Source of the DNA: an uncultured Blautia sp.
GTDB lineage: Bacteria; Bacillota; Clostridia; Lachnospirales; Lachnospiraceae
Length of the DNA stretch: 64,000 bases
Reading direction: 5' to 3'
NCBI GenBank assembly: GCA_900542045.1
Contig: UQMI01000012.1
Location: forward strand, 1-64,000
Shown one piece after another: positions 8,886-17,604 of this stretch. Both the position numbers and the translations under genes were made by a program. The notes under the pieces are model-generated. The model was not told the DNA's origin. It saw nothing but the letters and a program-made list of their open reading frames with translations, and searched no databases. Each line of letters starts with the position of its first letter. Within the stretch, counting starts at the first letter, position 1.

Positions 8886-9683
8886 TTATTTTGAAAATGC
8901 AGGATCCTCTTTTGCCAGATCGTATCTCCTGCTCTCATGGGAGAACGCAGCCAGTACCCAGAAATAAGCGTTCTTGCTTCCCGGTGAAGCACAGGTGGGA
9001 TGATAGCCGCAGGGTGCTTCCACACAGGTTCCGGTGTGTACCGTATGGGTCACAATATCATCGGTCTCGCCGCTTTTCAGATAGCTTACGTGGAATCCGA
9101 ACTTCGGCGCCGGAATATCGAAATAACAGTAAACTTCTTCCAGATCTTTTTCGTGCTGATGAGGCGGCCAGCTGGTCCAGGTTCCTTCCCGGCTCCAGGT
9201 CAGGCCTGCAATGATCCGGGACGCCTCATCTTTGTCGGAAAGCGTCATATAAACTTCTCTTTCTCCCACGCCGGAACCGTGGATCTGATGGATATCCCCA
9301 ATCGGCGCATCTGGCTCAAATTTCCGGAAGAACGCATGCCCGTATCCCTCATCTTTGGCGCCGGCCACATAGAAGAAGCAATCTTCCAGTGCTGTGATGG
9401 TCACTTCTTCCTTCCCCGGCATATAAAATGCATCGAAACGCTCCACTTCCTGGTCCAGTACCGGATGACCGCTTAATTTAGCCCGCCCCTGGATCAGTAC
9501 CGGATGGATTTCCAGATTGCCGGATTTCAGCTCATAGCTTTCGCCTTTGGGCAGATTCAGGCGATAAATATATTCCTCTCTGCACTCTGCGGTGTCCGGT
9601 GTGATCACCGGATGGAAACCTGGTTCAGCAGATGACTGCACACTCCATTTTTCCATCCTTGCTTTGTTTTCCTGATTTTGCAT
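8886..9683 (-). CDS. KduI/IolB-family sugar-acid isomerase
   Basis: A 265-residue bicupin. The metal-site pattern PPHQHEKDLEEVYCYF (two His and a Glu) and a later His in GYHP resemble 5-deoxy-glucuronate isomerase (IolB) more than E. coli KduI, and both belong to the KduI/IolB family. The frame is open 46 codons further upstream, but ATG 9683 has AAAGGAG nine bases before it and was chosen. No inositol genes are present, while a KduD-like gene is, so a 5-keto-4-deoxyuronate or related isomerase role is as likely as IolB activity. Confidence 0.85.
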   Translation of the reverse strand: MQNQENKARMEKWSVQSSAEPGFHPVITPDTAECREEYIYRLNLPKGESYELKSGNLEIHPVLIQGRAKLSGHPVLDQEVERFDAFYMPGKEEVTITALEDCFFYVAGAKDEGYGHAFFRKFEPDAPIGDIHQIHGSGVGEREVYMTLSDKDEASRIIAGLTWSREGTWTSWPPHQHEKDLEEVYCYFDIPAPKFGFHVSYLKSGETDDIVTHTVHTGTCVEAPCGYHPTCASPGSKNAYFWVLAAFSHESRRYDLAKEDPAFSK

Positions 9684-9785
9684 AGAAATGACTCCTTTCT
9701 GCTGTGTGTTTGTATGCAATAACGCGGAAAGGCTGTCGCCCTGCCGCCAGTGCATCCTCTGATGATCAATTCTGCTTTCAGTAAG

Positions 9786-9819
9786 GCCCTCAGAACCACG
9801 GGTCCGGGTCACTGAGGGC
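9786..9819 (-). promoter_or_regulatory. Intercistronic stem-loop between dctM and the isomerase gene
   Basis: GCCCTCAG and CTGAGGGC form a perfect 8-bp stem around an 18-base G+C-rich loop. No T-run follows, so it may be an RNA processing or stability element dividing transporter from enzyme genes. Confidence 0.5.
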
Positions 9820-9834
9820 ACTTGTTATTCGAGA

Positions 9835-11118
9835 TTAAAACCACATGGTGGATAACTGCGGTATAAATACCACCAGGAAGAAAATTGCCACATATCCGAT
9901 AAAGAACGGAATCTGTCCTTTGGCAATGGCTCCCATTTTCAGCTTGGAAACGCTGGCGGCGGAGAAAATATTCACTGCAACCGGCGGTGTCATAGTACCG
10001 ATTACGTTGGAGATCGATACGATCATACCAAAGTGGATCACATCAATTCCCAGAGACTGGGCGATGGGCCATAATACCGGCACCAGCAGAGTCGCTGTGG
10101 CAATACCTTCCAGGAAGGTACCGAAAATCAGCAGGATGATCGCCACGATGAAGCAGTACATCATCGGGCTCAGGTTGATTCCGATCACAAAGTTTACCAT
10201 AGCGGTAGAAATACCTGCGAAAGCAAACAGCCATGCAAATGCCGTGGAGGTGGCAATGATAAACAGGATCATGGCAGAGCTCTTGGCGGAATCCAGGAAA
10301 ATCTGATACAGATCTCCGATCTTGATTTCCTTATAGATAAACAGTCCGGCGATCAGCGCCCATACAACGGAGATTGCTGCGGATTCTGTGGGTGTCAGCA
10401 GACCGGAATAGATACCGCCCAGGATGATAACCGGCAGCATCAGCGCCGGGATTGCTTTCACAAAGCTTACACCCAGCTCCTTCAGACTCATTCGGTGATC
10501 TGCCTTGGGCCACTGTTCTTTTCTGGCATAGAAGAGAACCACAATCATCAGTACGATTATAATGGCGATACCGATGGCCATACCTGCGGAAAACATATTG
10601 CTGATGGAAGCATTGGTCATTGTGGCGTATACTACCATGATGATACTGGGCGGAATTACCGGGCCCAGACCGCCGGATACCACCAGCAGGCCTGCCACAC
10701 GTTCCTTGGGATATCCCAGACGAACCATGTCATCGTAAAGCATAACGCCGATGGCAACTACAGTTGCCGGTGCGGAACCGGACAGCGCCGCGAAGAAGGC
10801 ACAGGCCAGTACCAGAGCCAGAGCCATACCGCCCCGCACACCGCCAATAATGGAGTTGGCGAAATCTACCAGACGCCGGGAGATACCGCCCTTTGTCATG
10901 ATATTTCCGCCCAGCACGAAGAAGGCAATGGCCATGATGGATGTGGAATCCAGTCCTCCGAAGATACGCTGGGGAATAACATCCAGACTCAGCATGCCAA
11001 CTGCCAGATCAGGGCTGAATGCAATGGCGCACATGGTGGCAATACCAAGAGAAATCGCAATGGGTACGCCAATGATCAATAAGATTGCAAATGAACCAAA
11101 CAATAAAATTCCTGTCAT
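9835..11118 (-). CDS. dctM: TRAP transporter large permease (DctM type)
   Basis: A 427-residue membrane protein with about 12 hydrophobic segments and DctM-type motifs (GLGPVIPPSI, LTPTESAA, GTFLEGIA, MTPPVAVN). It is the Na+-coupled translocation subunit of a tripartite ATP-independent transporter for small carboxylates or sugar acids. The start overlaps the dctQ stop by 4 bases. The neighbours (kinase, dehydratase, gnd, dehydrogenases) point to an acidic sugar as cargo. Confidence 0.96.
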   Translation of the reverse strand: MTGILLFGSFAILLIIGVPIAISLGIATMCAIAFSPDLAVGMLSLDVIPQRIFGGLDSTSIMAIAFFVLGGNIMTKGGISRRLVDFANSIIGGVRGGMALALVLACAFFAALSGSAPATVVAIGVMLYDDMVRLGYPKERVAGLLVVSGGLGPVIPPSIIMVVYATMTNASISNMFSAGMAIGIAIIIVLMIVVLFYARKEQWPKADHRMSLKELGVSFVKAIPALMLPVIILGGIYSGLLTPTESAAISVVWALIAGLFIYKEIKIGDLYQIFLDSAKSSAMILFIIATSTAFAWLFAFAGISTAMVNFVIGINLSPMMYCFIVAIILLIFGTFLEGIATATLLVPVLWPIAQSLGIDVIHFGMIVSISNVIGTMTPPVAVNIFSAASVSKLKMGAIAKGQIPFFIGYVAIFFLVVFIPQLSTMWF

Positions 11119-11705
11119 GATCTGGTACCTCCTTTTCCGACTTTTGCCTCTTCTTCTGCCACAGCCTCGTCATAAGCTGCTTTTTCTGCTTCCAGTCTGG
11201 CCGCTTCTCTGGCTTCCAACTCTGCATTGGACAGTTTCAGATCCCCTGCCATGGATATGATCGTCACAAACTGGACTAGGGTTATAATAGCAAAACTCAG
11301 TACCAGAGCAAAATACGGGACGGCCATGGGCAGACCCAGTCCCGGAGAAGTCTGACCGGAGGAAAGCTGCATCTGCAGCAGACCAATTGATTCATAGAAC
11401 ATAATTGCGGAGAAAATCACAACCAATACCTTAGCAATCATCTGCACAACAATTTTCGCTTTTCCTTTGATCTTATCAGTAACAGCTGTTACTGAAATCT
11501 GTGTACCATCGCGAAGACCAATTTCCGTTCCCAGCAGTACCATGTATACCATACAGTACTTGGATGCTTCTTCAAATCCTGTCACGGGAATCTTGGTGAT
11601 ATTGCGGTTCATTACCTGAATAAAAGTCGCAATTACCATGATCGCAAAGGTAACAACCATGATGATATCTTCCACTTTCTGACAGAAATTCTGTGCGTTC
11701 TTCAT
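11115..11705 (-). CDS. dctQ: TRAP transporter small permease (DctQ type)
   Basis: A 196-residue protein with four hydrophobic helices (about residues 15-37, 48-68, 90-112 and 130-155), the layout of DctQ subunits that dock to DctM. The C-terminal 35 residues are highly charged (Ala/Glu-rich) and probably cytoplasmic, longer than in many homologues. It overlaps dctM by 4 bases and follows dctP after a stem-loop. Confidence 0.92.
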   Translation of the reverse strand: MKNAQNFCQKVEDIIMVVTFAIMVIATFIQVMNRNITKIPVTGFEEASKYCMVYMVLLGTEIGLRDGTQISVTAVTDKIKGKAKIVVQMIAKVLVVIFSAIMFYESIGLLQMQLSSGQTSPGLGLPMAVPYFALVLSFAIITLVQFVTIISMAGDLKLSNAELEAREAARLEAEKAAYDEAVAEEEAKVGKGGTRS

Positions 11706-11728
11706 GTTTGTCCTCCCTACCTAAAAGC

Positions 11729-11762
11729 TCTGGAGCTCATCTGAATACCAGAGAGCTCCAGA
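11729..11762 (-). promoter_or_regulatory. Stem-loop between dctP and dctQ
   Basis: TCTGGAGCTC and GAGCTCCAGA form a perfect 10-bp stem with a 14-base loop, followed on the minus strand by GCTTTTAGG. Such partial terminators or stabilisers after a binding-protein gene usually keep its product in excess of the permeases. Confidence 0.6.
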
Positions 11763-11795
11763 TTGTTTCTGTTTATTTCCTGTATTTACATTTAT

Positions 11796-12839
11796 TTAGT
11801 TTACGGAAGCTTTTGCCTCTTCCACTGCTGCTTCCCATTCCGGATCGAAAGTAAAGCCCTGTTTCTCTGCCTCTGCCTGATATGCTGCCTTCAGAGCTTC
11901 TCTGTCAATATCATAGAAGGTTACGCCTTCTGCAACCAGCTTCTCTTCTGCAGATTCATTTTCCTCTACCAGATACTGTCTCTCTGCATCACAGCCTTCT
12001 TTTACCGCCTGCATAAATGGCTCTCTTAAATCTTCCGGAATCTTGTTCCAGGCTGCATCAGACATACACAGCATAATATATACAAATGCGTGATGGCTTC
12101 TGGTAATGTTCTTTGTTACCTCATAGAAACCATTGTTATAGCAGTTGCAGACAGCGTTTTCACAGGCGTCAATGGTGCCCTGCTGCAGTGCTGTAAACTG
12201 ATCGCCTGCTGCCATAGCCACTGGCATTGCGCCAAATGCGGTGAAAGCAGCCTGGTGATACTGATTCTCCATGGTACGGATGGTAACGCCTTTGAAATCA
12301 TCGATGGTCTGAATCGGCGTGGTGGAGAATACATCACGGAAACCAGATTCCATATATCCGATCACATGGAAGCCCTGCTCTTCTGCCGCAGCTTCGATCA
12401 AATCGCCCACCGGGCCGTCCACTGCCGCATGGGCCTGATCTGCAGTATCCCACAGATATGCCTGGTCCAGAATGGACATCTCCGGAATAAAGTTGGTCAG
12501 TACCGAGTTTGCCACTGTTGCAATATCCAGGTTATTTCCCATGGTCAGCTCCAGCATGTCACGCTCTCCGCCCAGAGATCCGCCTGCCATTACATTGATC
12601 TTGATCTTTCCGTCAGTCGCTTCCTCAACCAGCTCGGCAACCTTCTGGCCGCCTTTTACGTAAGGGGATCCTTCCGCATCCACAAATCCCATCTGCAAAG
12701 TGATGGCGTCTCCGCTGTCTGCAGAATCCCCGGATGTGCTTCCTCCGGATGTGGAAGTATTTCCTCCGCCACATCCAGCCAGAGAAGCCCCTGTCATTGC
12801 CATTACCAGTAACAATGCTGTTAATTTTTTTGCCTTCAT
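11796..12839 (-). CDS. dctP: TRAP transporter substrate-binding lipoprotein (DctP type)
   Basis: A 347-residue protein with a lipoprotein signal (lipobox LAGC near residue 22), a Ser/Gly/Thr-rich linker, and a DctP fold recognisable from SGFRDVFSTTPI, GVTIRTMENQ and LQQGTIDACEN. The Arg in IRTMEN corresponds to the family arginine that clamps the substrate carboxylate, so the ligand should be an acid. GAAGGAGAG precedes the start. It is second in the operon after the FGGY kinase. Confidence 0.95.
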   Translation of the reverse strand: MKAKKLTALLLVMAMTGASLAGCGGGNTSTSGGSTSGDSADSGDAITLQMGFVDAEGSPYVKGGQKVAELVEEATDGKIKINVMAGGSLGGERDMLELTMGNNLDIATVANSVLTNFIPEMSILDQAYLWDTADQAHAAVDGPVGDLIEAAAEEQGFHVIGYMESGFRDVFSTTPIQTIDDFKGVTIRTMENQYHQAAFTAFGAMPVAMAAGDQFTALQQGTIDACENAVCNCYNNGFYEVTKNITRSHHAFVYIMLCMSDAAWNKIPEDLREPFMQAVKEGCDAERQYLVEENESAEEKLVAEGVTFYDIDREALKAAYQAEAEKQGFTFDPEWEAAVEEAKASVN

Positions 12840-12868
12840 ACTTTCTTCTCTCCTTCTTTTCTTTTTCT

Positions 12869-14278
12869 TTAAAATTCCATTTGATAATACTTCAGATAAC
12901 GCTGGAATTTTTCCTGATACATCTCCACGTTCCGTGGATTGGGCCGAACCGTCCTGCTGGGCGTGATCGAAAATTCTTCTGCCTTCACCAGCCCCATCAG
13001 ATCCATGGCCAATACCACCGCTCCCATCAGAGAACCCTGCTGTACTTCGTCAACTTCCATTTCTTTGTTGAAGATATCTGCACACATCTGGGTCCAGGCT
13101 TCTGAGTTCAGAATTCCCCCGGACAGCTTGATCCTGGTGGGCTCTTCGTTGACTTCCGTCAGCATTTGATAACAATGGTAAATGTTGAACAGCACCCCTT
13201 CCTGTACGCTGCGGTACAGGGCTTTTATATCGTGTCCTGCCTTCACACCGTAAAAGCCGCCGGTCCGTTCATCATTCCAGCCCGGGCATCTCTCTCCGAA
13301 TATAAAGGGTAGAAAGACCGGAGTATCTATTGTATCTGTGATTCCTGACTCCAGGTCAGAATAAGAGATACCGTTTCCAATCTGGTTCCGCAACCAGTCA
13401 ATACAGCTGCAGCAGCCAGCCACTGCCGCACCGCTCAGATAAGATTTGGGAGATAAATAGCACCAGGTACTGGGCTTTTCCGGGATTACCGCCTCCGGTG
13501 TTGTCAGCCGGATCGCGCCGCTGGTTCCCACTGAGAAGGTCATCACACCTCTGGCAAGGGCTCCCACGCCCACCTGATTCAATCCGCCGTCTGCATTGGA
13601 CGACACCACAGGGATTCCTGCTCTGACTCCCAGAAGACCTGCGCCTTCATCGGTCAGCGGGTACATCTGATCGTAGGGGATCAGCTCCGGCAGACGTTCC
13701 TGGGGAATTCCCGCTTCTTTCAGCAGATCTGACGCATAGGTCCTGCGGTGAATATCCATCAGGCCGCTTCCAGAAGCCATACAGCAGGTGGCCACTCTTT
13801 GGCCGGTCAGCCGGTAAGTATTGTATGCTCCCTGCCCCATTATGTAATAGTCCTCCAGGGGATAGCCTTTTTCCTTCAGTAACAGAAGTTTGAAAAAGGG
13901 ATAGGTTGCATTTACCATACATCCGGTTGTCCTGTAGTACCGATCCACATAGGCTGCATCCTTTCGCAGATCCTTACAGATCCCGGACGCCCCGGTATAG
14001 GACCAGGGATACATGGGTGTCACCGGATCCATGTCCTTATTAAACAGACACACACTGTGCCAGGCACTGCACAGAGAAATGACATCCACATCCTCTCCCT
14101 GCAGCAGATTCCTGCCTGCAGCAGCGGTTTTCTCAAAAACCAGCTTCGCATTATGCAGTGCGCCGTCTTCATACATCGGCCCGTAGACTTCTGTATGCAT
14201 ACGGGATTCTTTTGTTTCTGTGTCAAAATACATTGCCTTTGCGGAAGTTGTACTGGATTCTAAGGCAAGTATACGCAT
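12869..14278 (-). CDS. FGGY-family carbohydrate kinase (gluconokinase-like)
   Basis: A 469-residue kinase of the FGGY fold. The N-terminal ALESSTTSAKAMYFD is the phosphate-1 loop of the actin-like ATPase core, SVGTSGAIR is the second phosphate motif, and LSGGILNSEAW is the adenosine region. The resemblance is closest to gluconokinase/xylulokinase-type members. With gnd in the same run, gluconate to 6-phosphogluconate is an attractive activity, but erythritol, xylulose or keto-acid kinases share the fold. First gene of the TRAP operon, with AAAGG upstream of the ATG. Confidence 0.85.
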   Translation of the reverse strand: MRILALESSTTSAKAMYFDTETKESRMHTEVYGPMYEDGALHNAKLVFEKTAAAGRNLLQGEDVDVISLCSAWHSVCLFNKDMDPVTPMYPWSYTGASGICKDLRKDAAYVDRYYRTTGCMVNATYPFFKLLLLKEKGYPLEDYYIMGQGAYNTYRLTGQRVATCCMASGSGLMDIHRRTYASDLLKEAGIPQERLPELIPYDQMYPLTDEGAGLLGVRAGIPVVSSNADGGLNQVGVGALARGVMTFSVGTSGAIRLTTPEAVIPEKPSTWCYLSPKSYLSGAAVAGCCSCIDWLRNQIGNGISYSDLESGITDTIDTPVFLPFIFGERCPGWNDERTGGFYGVKAGHDIKALYRSVQEGVLFNIYHCYQMLTEVNEEPTRIKLSGGILNSEAWTQMCADIFNKEMEVDEVQQGSLMGAVVLAMDLMGLVKAEEFSITPSRTVRPNPRNVEMYQEKFQRYLKYYQMEF

Positions 14279-14435
14279 ATGATTTCACCTTTCCTGTTAT
14301 ATCTGGATTTTCCAGAGTCCCGCTTCTGCTGTTTGCTCTCTGCATCGGAAAGCAGTGGCGGATTCTGACTCTGTTAAATTTTTTTCAATCTCAATAAAAT
14401 CTTTTTTATAAAAAATAAAATCTTTTTATGCGATT

Positions 14436-14464
14436 ATTATATCCCCATTTTCACAGATATACAA
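14436..14464 (-). promoter_or_regulatory. Promoter of the FGGY kinase-TRAP operon
   Basis: On the minus strand TTGTAT (14459-14464) and TATAAT (14436-14441) are separated by exactly 17 bases. This leaves an A+T-rich leader of about 150 bases before the kinase start, containing two copies of AAAATCTTTTT-like sequence at 14397-14428. The rest of the 378-base gap to the SDR gene holds nothing else recognisable. Confidence 0.65.
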
Positions 14465-14656
14465 TAAACTATTATGCCAGTCTTCCGCTGTCATTTTTAG
14501 TAAATATGTATATCTTTTTTCTCTTGACAGGAAATTTTACAACAAATTGTTTTATATTTTCAGAGTTTCAAAGGAGGATCCGGCAGAAACGGCCTCTTCG
14601 TATTCTTTTTTGACAATAGCTTTATGTAAACAATATACCATTTTAAAAAATTTTCA

Positions 14657-15421
14657 CTATTTTACCAGATATCCGCCATCCACAGGAATGATAGCGCCGC
14701 CCAGATAATCGCTGGCATGAGAAGCCAGGAAGATGCAGGCTCCCTTCATATCTTCTCCAGTTCCCCAGCGATTGGCAGGAATCCGCTCTGTGATCTGCTG
14801 ATATCTGGGATTGGCCGGATCCAGCAGAGCTTCATTCATCTTCGTAGCCATATAGCCAGGGGCAATGGCATTTACATTAATCCCTTTGGCAATCCAGTCA
14901 TTGCTCATCTCCTTGGTCATCTGTGCAATGCCGCCTTTGGCAGCGGAGTAAGCCGGTACCGTCTGACCGCCAAACCAGGACACCATGGAAGCGATATTGA
15001 TGATCTTGCCATAGCCTTTTTTCAGCATCACCTTGGCCGCCTCCTGACAGAGGATAAATACGGAATTCAGATTCACATTCAGTACTGCATCCCAGTCTTC
15101 CAGTGGAAATACTTCCGCGCTGTGCCGCCGCTGAATTCCATGGGCATTTACGATAATATCCAGGTCTCCTCCCAGAGCTTCCATGCAGGCCTCAAATCCC
15201 TTGTACACTTCCTCCCGGATCTGGAAGTTTGCCTTCACTCCATGGCACGAAAATCCTCTGTCACAGAATTCCTTTGCCACTTCGTACACCTTGTCAGAGG
15301 TTCCCACAATGGCCACTTCACAGCCGGCCTCCATCAGCCCTTCTGCCATTCCATAACCCAGGCCTCTGGTCCCTCCGGTTACAATGGCTTTTTTTCCTTC
15401 AATGTTGAATAATTCGTGCAT
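14657..15421 (-). CDS. SDR-family dehydrogenase, KduD-like (copy 2)
   Basis: A 254-residue paralogue of the enzyme at 6567-7334, sharing the first motif TGGTRGLGYGMAEGLMEAG and the tail GAIIPVDGGYLV. The catalytic YSAAK is intact, but the usual NAG after beta-4 reads NAHG here. GIQRRH again points to the KduD/gluconate dehydrogenase group. It follows the RspA/ManD-type gene by 37 bases under the GntR regulator, so the two copies probably serve differently regulated operons or different substrates. Confidence 0.9.
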   Translation of the reverse strand: MHELFNIEGKKAIVTGGTRGLGYGMAEGLMEAGCEVAIVGTSDKVYEVAKEFCDRGFSCHGVKANFQIREEVYKGFEACMEALGGDLDIIVNAHGIQRRHSAEVFPLEDWDAVLNVNLNSVFILCQEAAKVMLKKGYGKIINIASMVSWFGGQTVPAYSAAKGGIAQMTKEMSNDWIAKGINVNAIAPGYMATKMNEALLDPANPRYQQITERIPANRWGTGEDMKGACIFLASHASDYLGGAIIPVDGGYLVK

Positions 15422-15458
15422 GATTTCTCCTCCTTTTATTAATTAAAAATTTTCTTTT

Positions 15459-16706
15459 TCACGGGGTCAATAGAGCTCCATCCCGTCCCCTGGTCTGGGT
15501 CCAGGTGGTAACCGTGTTTTCGCAGGGATACTTGGCTGCTTCTTTCTCATTCAAATCCACACCCAGTCCCGGCTTATCATTGGGATATACATATCCGTTC
15601 CGGAATTCGGGAAGTCCGGGGAACACCTCCAGCAGCGCTCCTTTCTTTCCTTTCAGCTCCTGGATCACATAGTTGGGCGGCTCGATGCCAGACCATTCCT
15701 GCACGCCGAAATTCTGAGCAGCCAGGTCAATATGGATATTGGCCGCATGGGCCAGCGGCGACATATCTCCCGGTCCGTGCCATGCTGTCCGGACACCGAA
15801 CTGCTCTGCAAAGATCTGCAGCTTCCTGGCCGGCGTAATGCCTCCGATCTGGCTGATATGCACACGGATGAAATCAATGAGCTGTTCTGTAATCAGGTGT
15901 TTCCATTCCTGACAGTTGTTGAACAGTTCTCCCTCTGCCAGAGGAATACTGGTCTGCTCCCGCAGTCTGCGGAACCAGGAAATCTGTTCCAGCGGGAGGG
16001 GATCCTCCAGGAAAAACAGACGGAAGGGCTCCAGCTCTTTGGCCAGCTGAATGGCTTCGATGGGCGCGATCCTTTCATGGACATCGTGCACCAGTTCAAT
16101 CTCATATCCTTCCTTCTCACGGATTCCTGCAAAAAGCTTCACGGTATCCCGTATATATTTCCGGCTGTCCAGATAGACCCCATCTCCGGCACCTTCCGGC
16201 GCAGTTTTGGGAGCCTTTCCATAACCGTTTCCGCCGTATCCGCCGCACTGGCACCGGATATGGCGCAATCCCATTTCCCGGAACCGTTCGATATTCTCAC
16301 AGATCTCATTCAGATCTCTTCCATCCACATGGCGATAGACCGGAACCCCTTCTCTGACCTTTCCTCCGAACAGCTGATACAGGGGCATTCCCGCCATTTT
16401 TCCCTTGATATCCCAGAGAGCCATGTCCACACCGGAAATCCCGTTATTTTCAATGGGGCCGTTTCTCCAGTAGGCATTCTGATGCATCAGCTGCCAGTTT
16501 TCCTCAATCTTCTCCACATCTCTTCCCACCAGTAATGGTTTCAGATAGTCTTCCACCAGCTGCTTCACCGCCAGATGACGGTAAGCGAAGGTGCCGCATC
16601 CCAATCCATACAGCCCCGGCTGGTTGGTTTCCACCTTGATGACCACCAGGTTAATGCCCTCTGGCGCCGTACAGATAACACGGATGTCCTGAATTTTCAC
16701 ACTCAT
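15459..16706 (-). CDS. Enolase-superfamily sugar-acid dehydratase (RspA/ManD type)
   Basis: A 415-residue mandelate-racemase/enolase family protein. Features typical of the RspA/D-mannonate dehydratase group are GVDMALWDIKGK, PVYRHVDG, the HDVHER segment with the first metal ligand, FLEDPL, LAEGELF and the late TAWHGPGD. These enzymes dehydrate D-mannonate or D-gluconate to 2-keto-3-deoxygluconate; some members have very low activity. AGAGGAGA lies before the ATG, and a likely GntR operator sits just upstream. Its product would feed the PfkB kinases nearby. Confidence 0.88.
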   Translation of the reverse strand: MSVKIQDIRVICTAPEGINLVVIKVETNQPGLYGLGCGTFAYRHLAVKQLVEDYLKPLLVGRDVEKIEENWQLMHQNAYWRNGPIENNGISGVDMALWDIKGKMAGMPLYQLFGGKVREGVPVYRHVDGRDLNEICENIERFREMGLRHIRCQCGGYGGNGYGKAPKTAPEGAGDGVYLDSRKYIRDTVKLFAGIREKEGYEIELVHDVHERIAPIEAIQLAKELEPFRLFFLEDPLPLEQISWFRRLREQTSIPLAEGELFNNCQEWKHLITEQLIDFIRVHISQIGGITPARKLQIFAEQFGVRTAWHGPGDMSPLAHAANIHIDLAAQNFGVQEWSGIEPPNYVIQELKGKKGALLEVFPGLPEFRNGYVYPNDKPGLGVDLNEKEAAKYPCENTVTTWTQTRGRDGALLTP

Positions 16707-16727
16707 ATATTCTCCTCTCCACTTGTC

Positions 16728-16742
16728 ACACGTCTGACATGT
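16728..16742. promoter_or_regulatory. Candidate GntR operator in front of the dehydratase gene
   Basis: On the minus strand ACATGTCAGACGTGT matches the regulator's own palindrome (ACTTGTCAGACAAGT at 17481-17495) at 12 of 15 positions. It ends 22 bases before the start codon, a repressing position. Confidence 0.55.
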
Positions 16743-16782
16743 TGTTTTTTATTGAAAGCTCCGCTTTTTTACGGAGCTTATT

Positions 16783-17460
16783 TTAATTTTTACGAAGCTG
16801 ATCCTTGCCATTTTGCAGATGCTCATACATCAATTCCTTTGCCAGCACTGCATCGTTAGCCCTGATCGCCGCCAGCAGACTGGTATGATACCGGATTCCT
16901 TCCCGATAGCCGAAAATGTCATTCATCTGCTCATGATATCGAACGGTTTCCTTAAACACCCTGGTCATTGTCTTTGCCAGAAGGGAATTCCCGGAAGCTT
17001 TGCAGATTGCTTTGTGGTACTCCATATCTGCAGATACGAAGCGCCTCTTATTCCCCTGGTTGCGCTTCATCTCTTCCAGATGCTCTTCCAGAATGGGGAT
17101 CAGTTCCTGACGGCTGCGCAGCACTGCCAGATAACAGGCCTCCGGCTCCACGATCTGCCGGAATTCCAACACTTTTTCAATATCCTCGCAGTCCTTTGCC
17201 GTGATCATATCCTCCCGGCTCTGCCAGCTTTCCGCATCCGCATCCAGCAGATAGGTCCCTTTTCCATGGACGCTTTCCAGCACGCCGATTCCCGTCAGAT
17301 GCTGGATCGCAGTCCGCACGCTGGCCCGGCTGACGCCCAGTTCCTTCGTCAGCTGGTTTTCCGAAGGAATCTTCTCCCCCACCTTCCAGGCTCCTTCTTC
17401 AATATTTTTCTTCAGATAAGCAATCACCTGATTTGTCACATTTACCCGTTCTAATTTCAT
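16783..17460 (-). CDS. GntR/FadR-family transcriptional regulator
   Basis: A 225-residue regulator with an N-terminal winged helix (NQLTKELGVSRASVRTAIQ is the recognition region) and a helical FCD-type ligand domain with conserved acidic and His residues expected to bind a metal and a carboxylate effector. The frame can start at a TTG at 17493, but that codon lies inside a perfect palindrome that looks like the operator, so ATG 17460 is preferred. It probably represses itself and the dehydratase-SDR genes until a sugar acid binds. Confidence 0.88.
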   Translation of the reverse strand: MKLERVNVTNQVIAYLKKNIEEGAWKVGEKIPSENQLTKELGVSRASVRTAIQHLTGIGVLESVHGKGTYLLDADAESWQSREDMITAKDCEDIEKVLEFRQIVEPEACYLAVLRSRQELIPILEEHLEEMKRNQGNKRRFVSADMEYHKAICKASGNSLLAKTMTRVFKETVRYHEQMNDIFGYREGIRYHTSLLAAIRANDAVLAKELMYEHLQNGKDQLRKN

Positions 17461-17480
17461 CCTGTCTACATCCCGTTCTA

Positions 17481-17495
17481 ACTTGTCTGACAAGT
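17481..17495. promoter_or_regulatory. Palindromic GntR-family operator at the regulator gene
   Basis: ACTTGTC-T-GACAAGT is a perfect 7-1-7 palindrome with the GT...AC core typical of FadR-subfamily operators. It lies 21 bases upstream of the preferred start, which suggests autorepression. Confidence 0.7.
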
Positions 17496-17604
17496 AAATT
17501 ATAGTTTAATTTCTCCAATTCGTCAATTATTTTTCTGTTATCTGTCAAATTTTGGAACTATTATCCAAAACTTCTCCTGCAATTTCAGTAAAAACATCCT
17601 TTCC

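Noticed and set aside
14526..14640. Plus-strand TTGACA-like promoters in the kinase/SDR gap
   Set aside because: No plus-strand gene follows and the region is simply A+T-rich.
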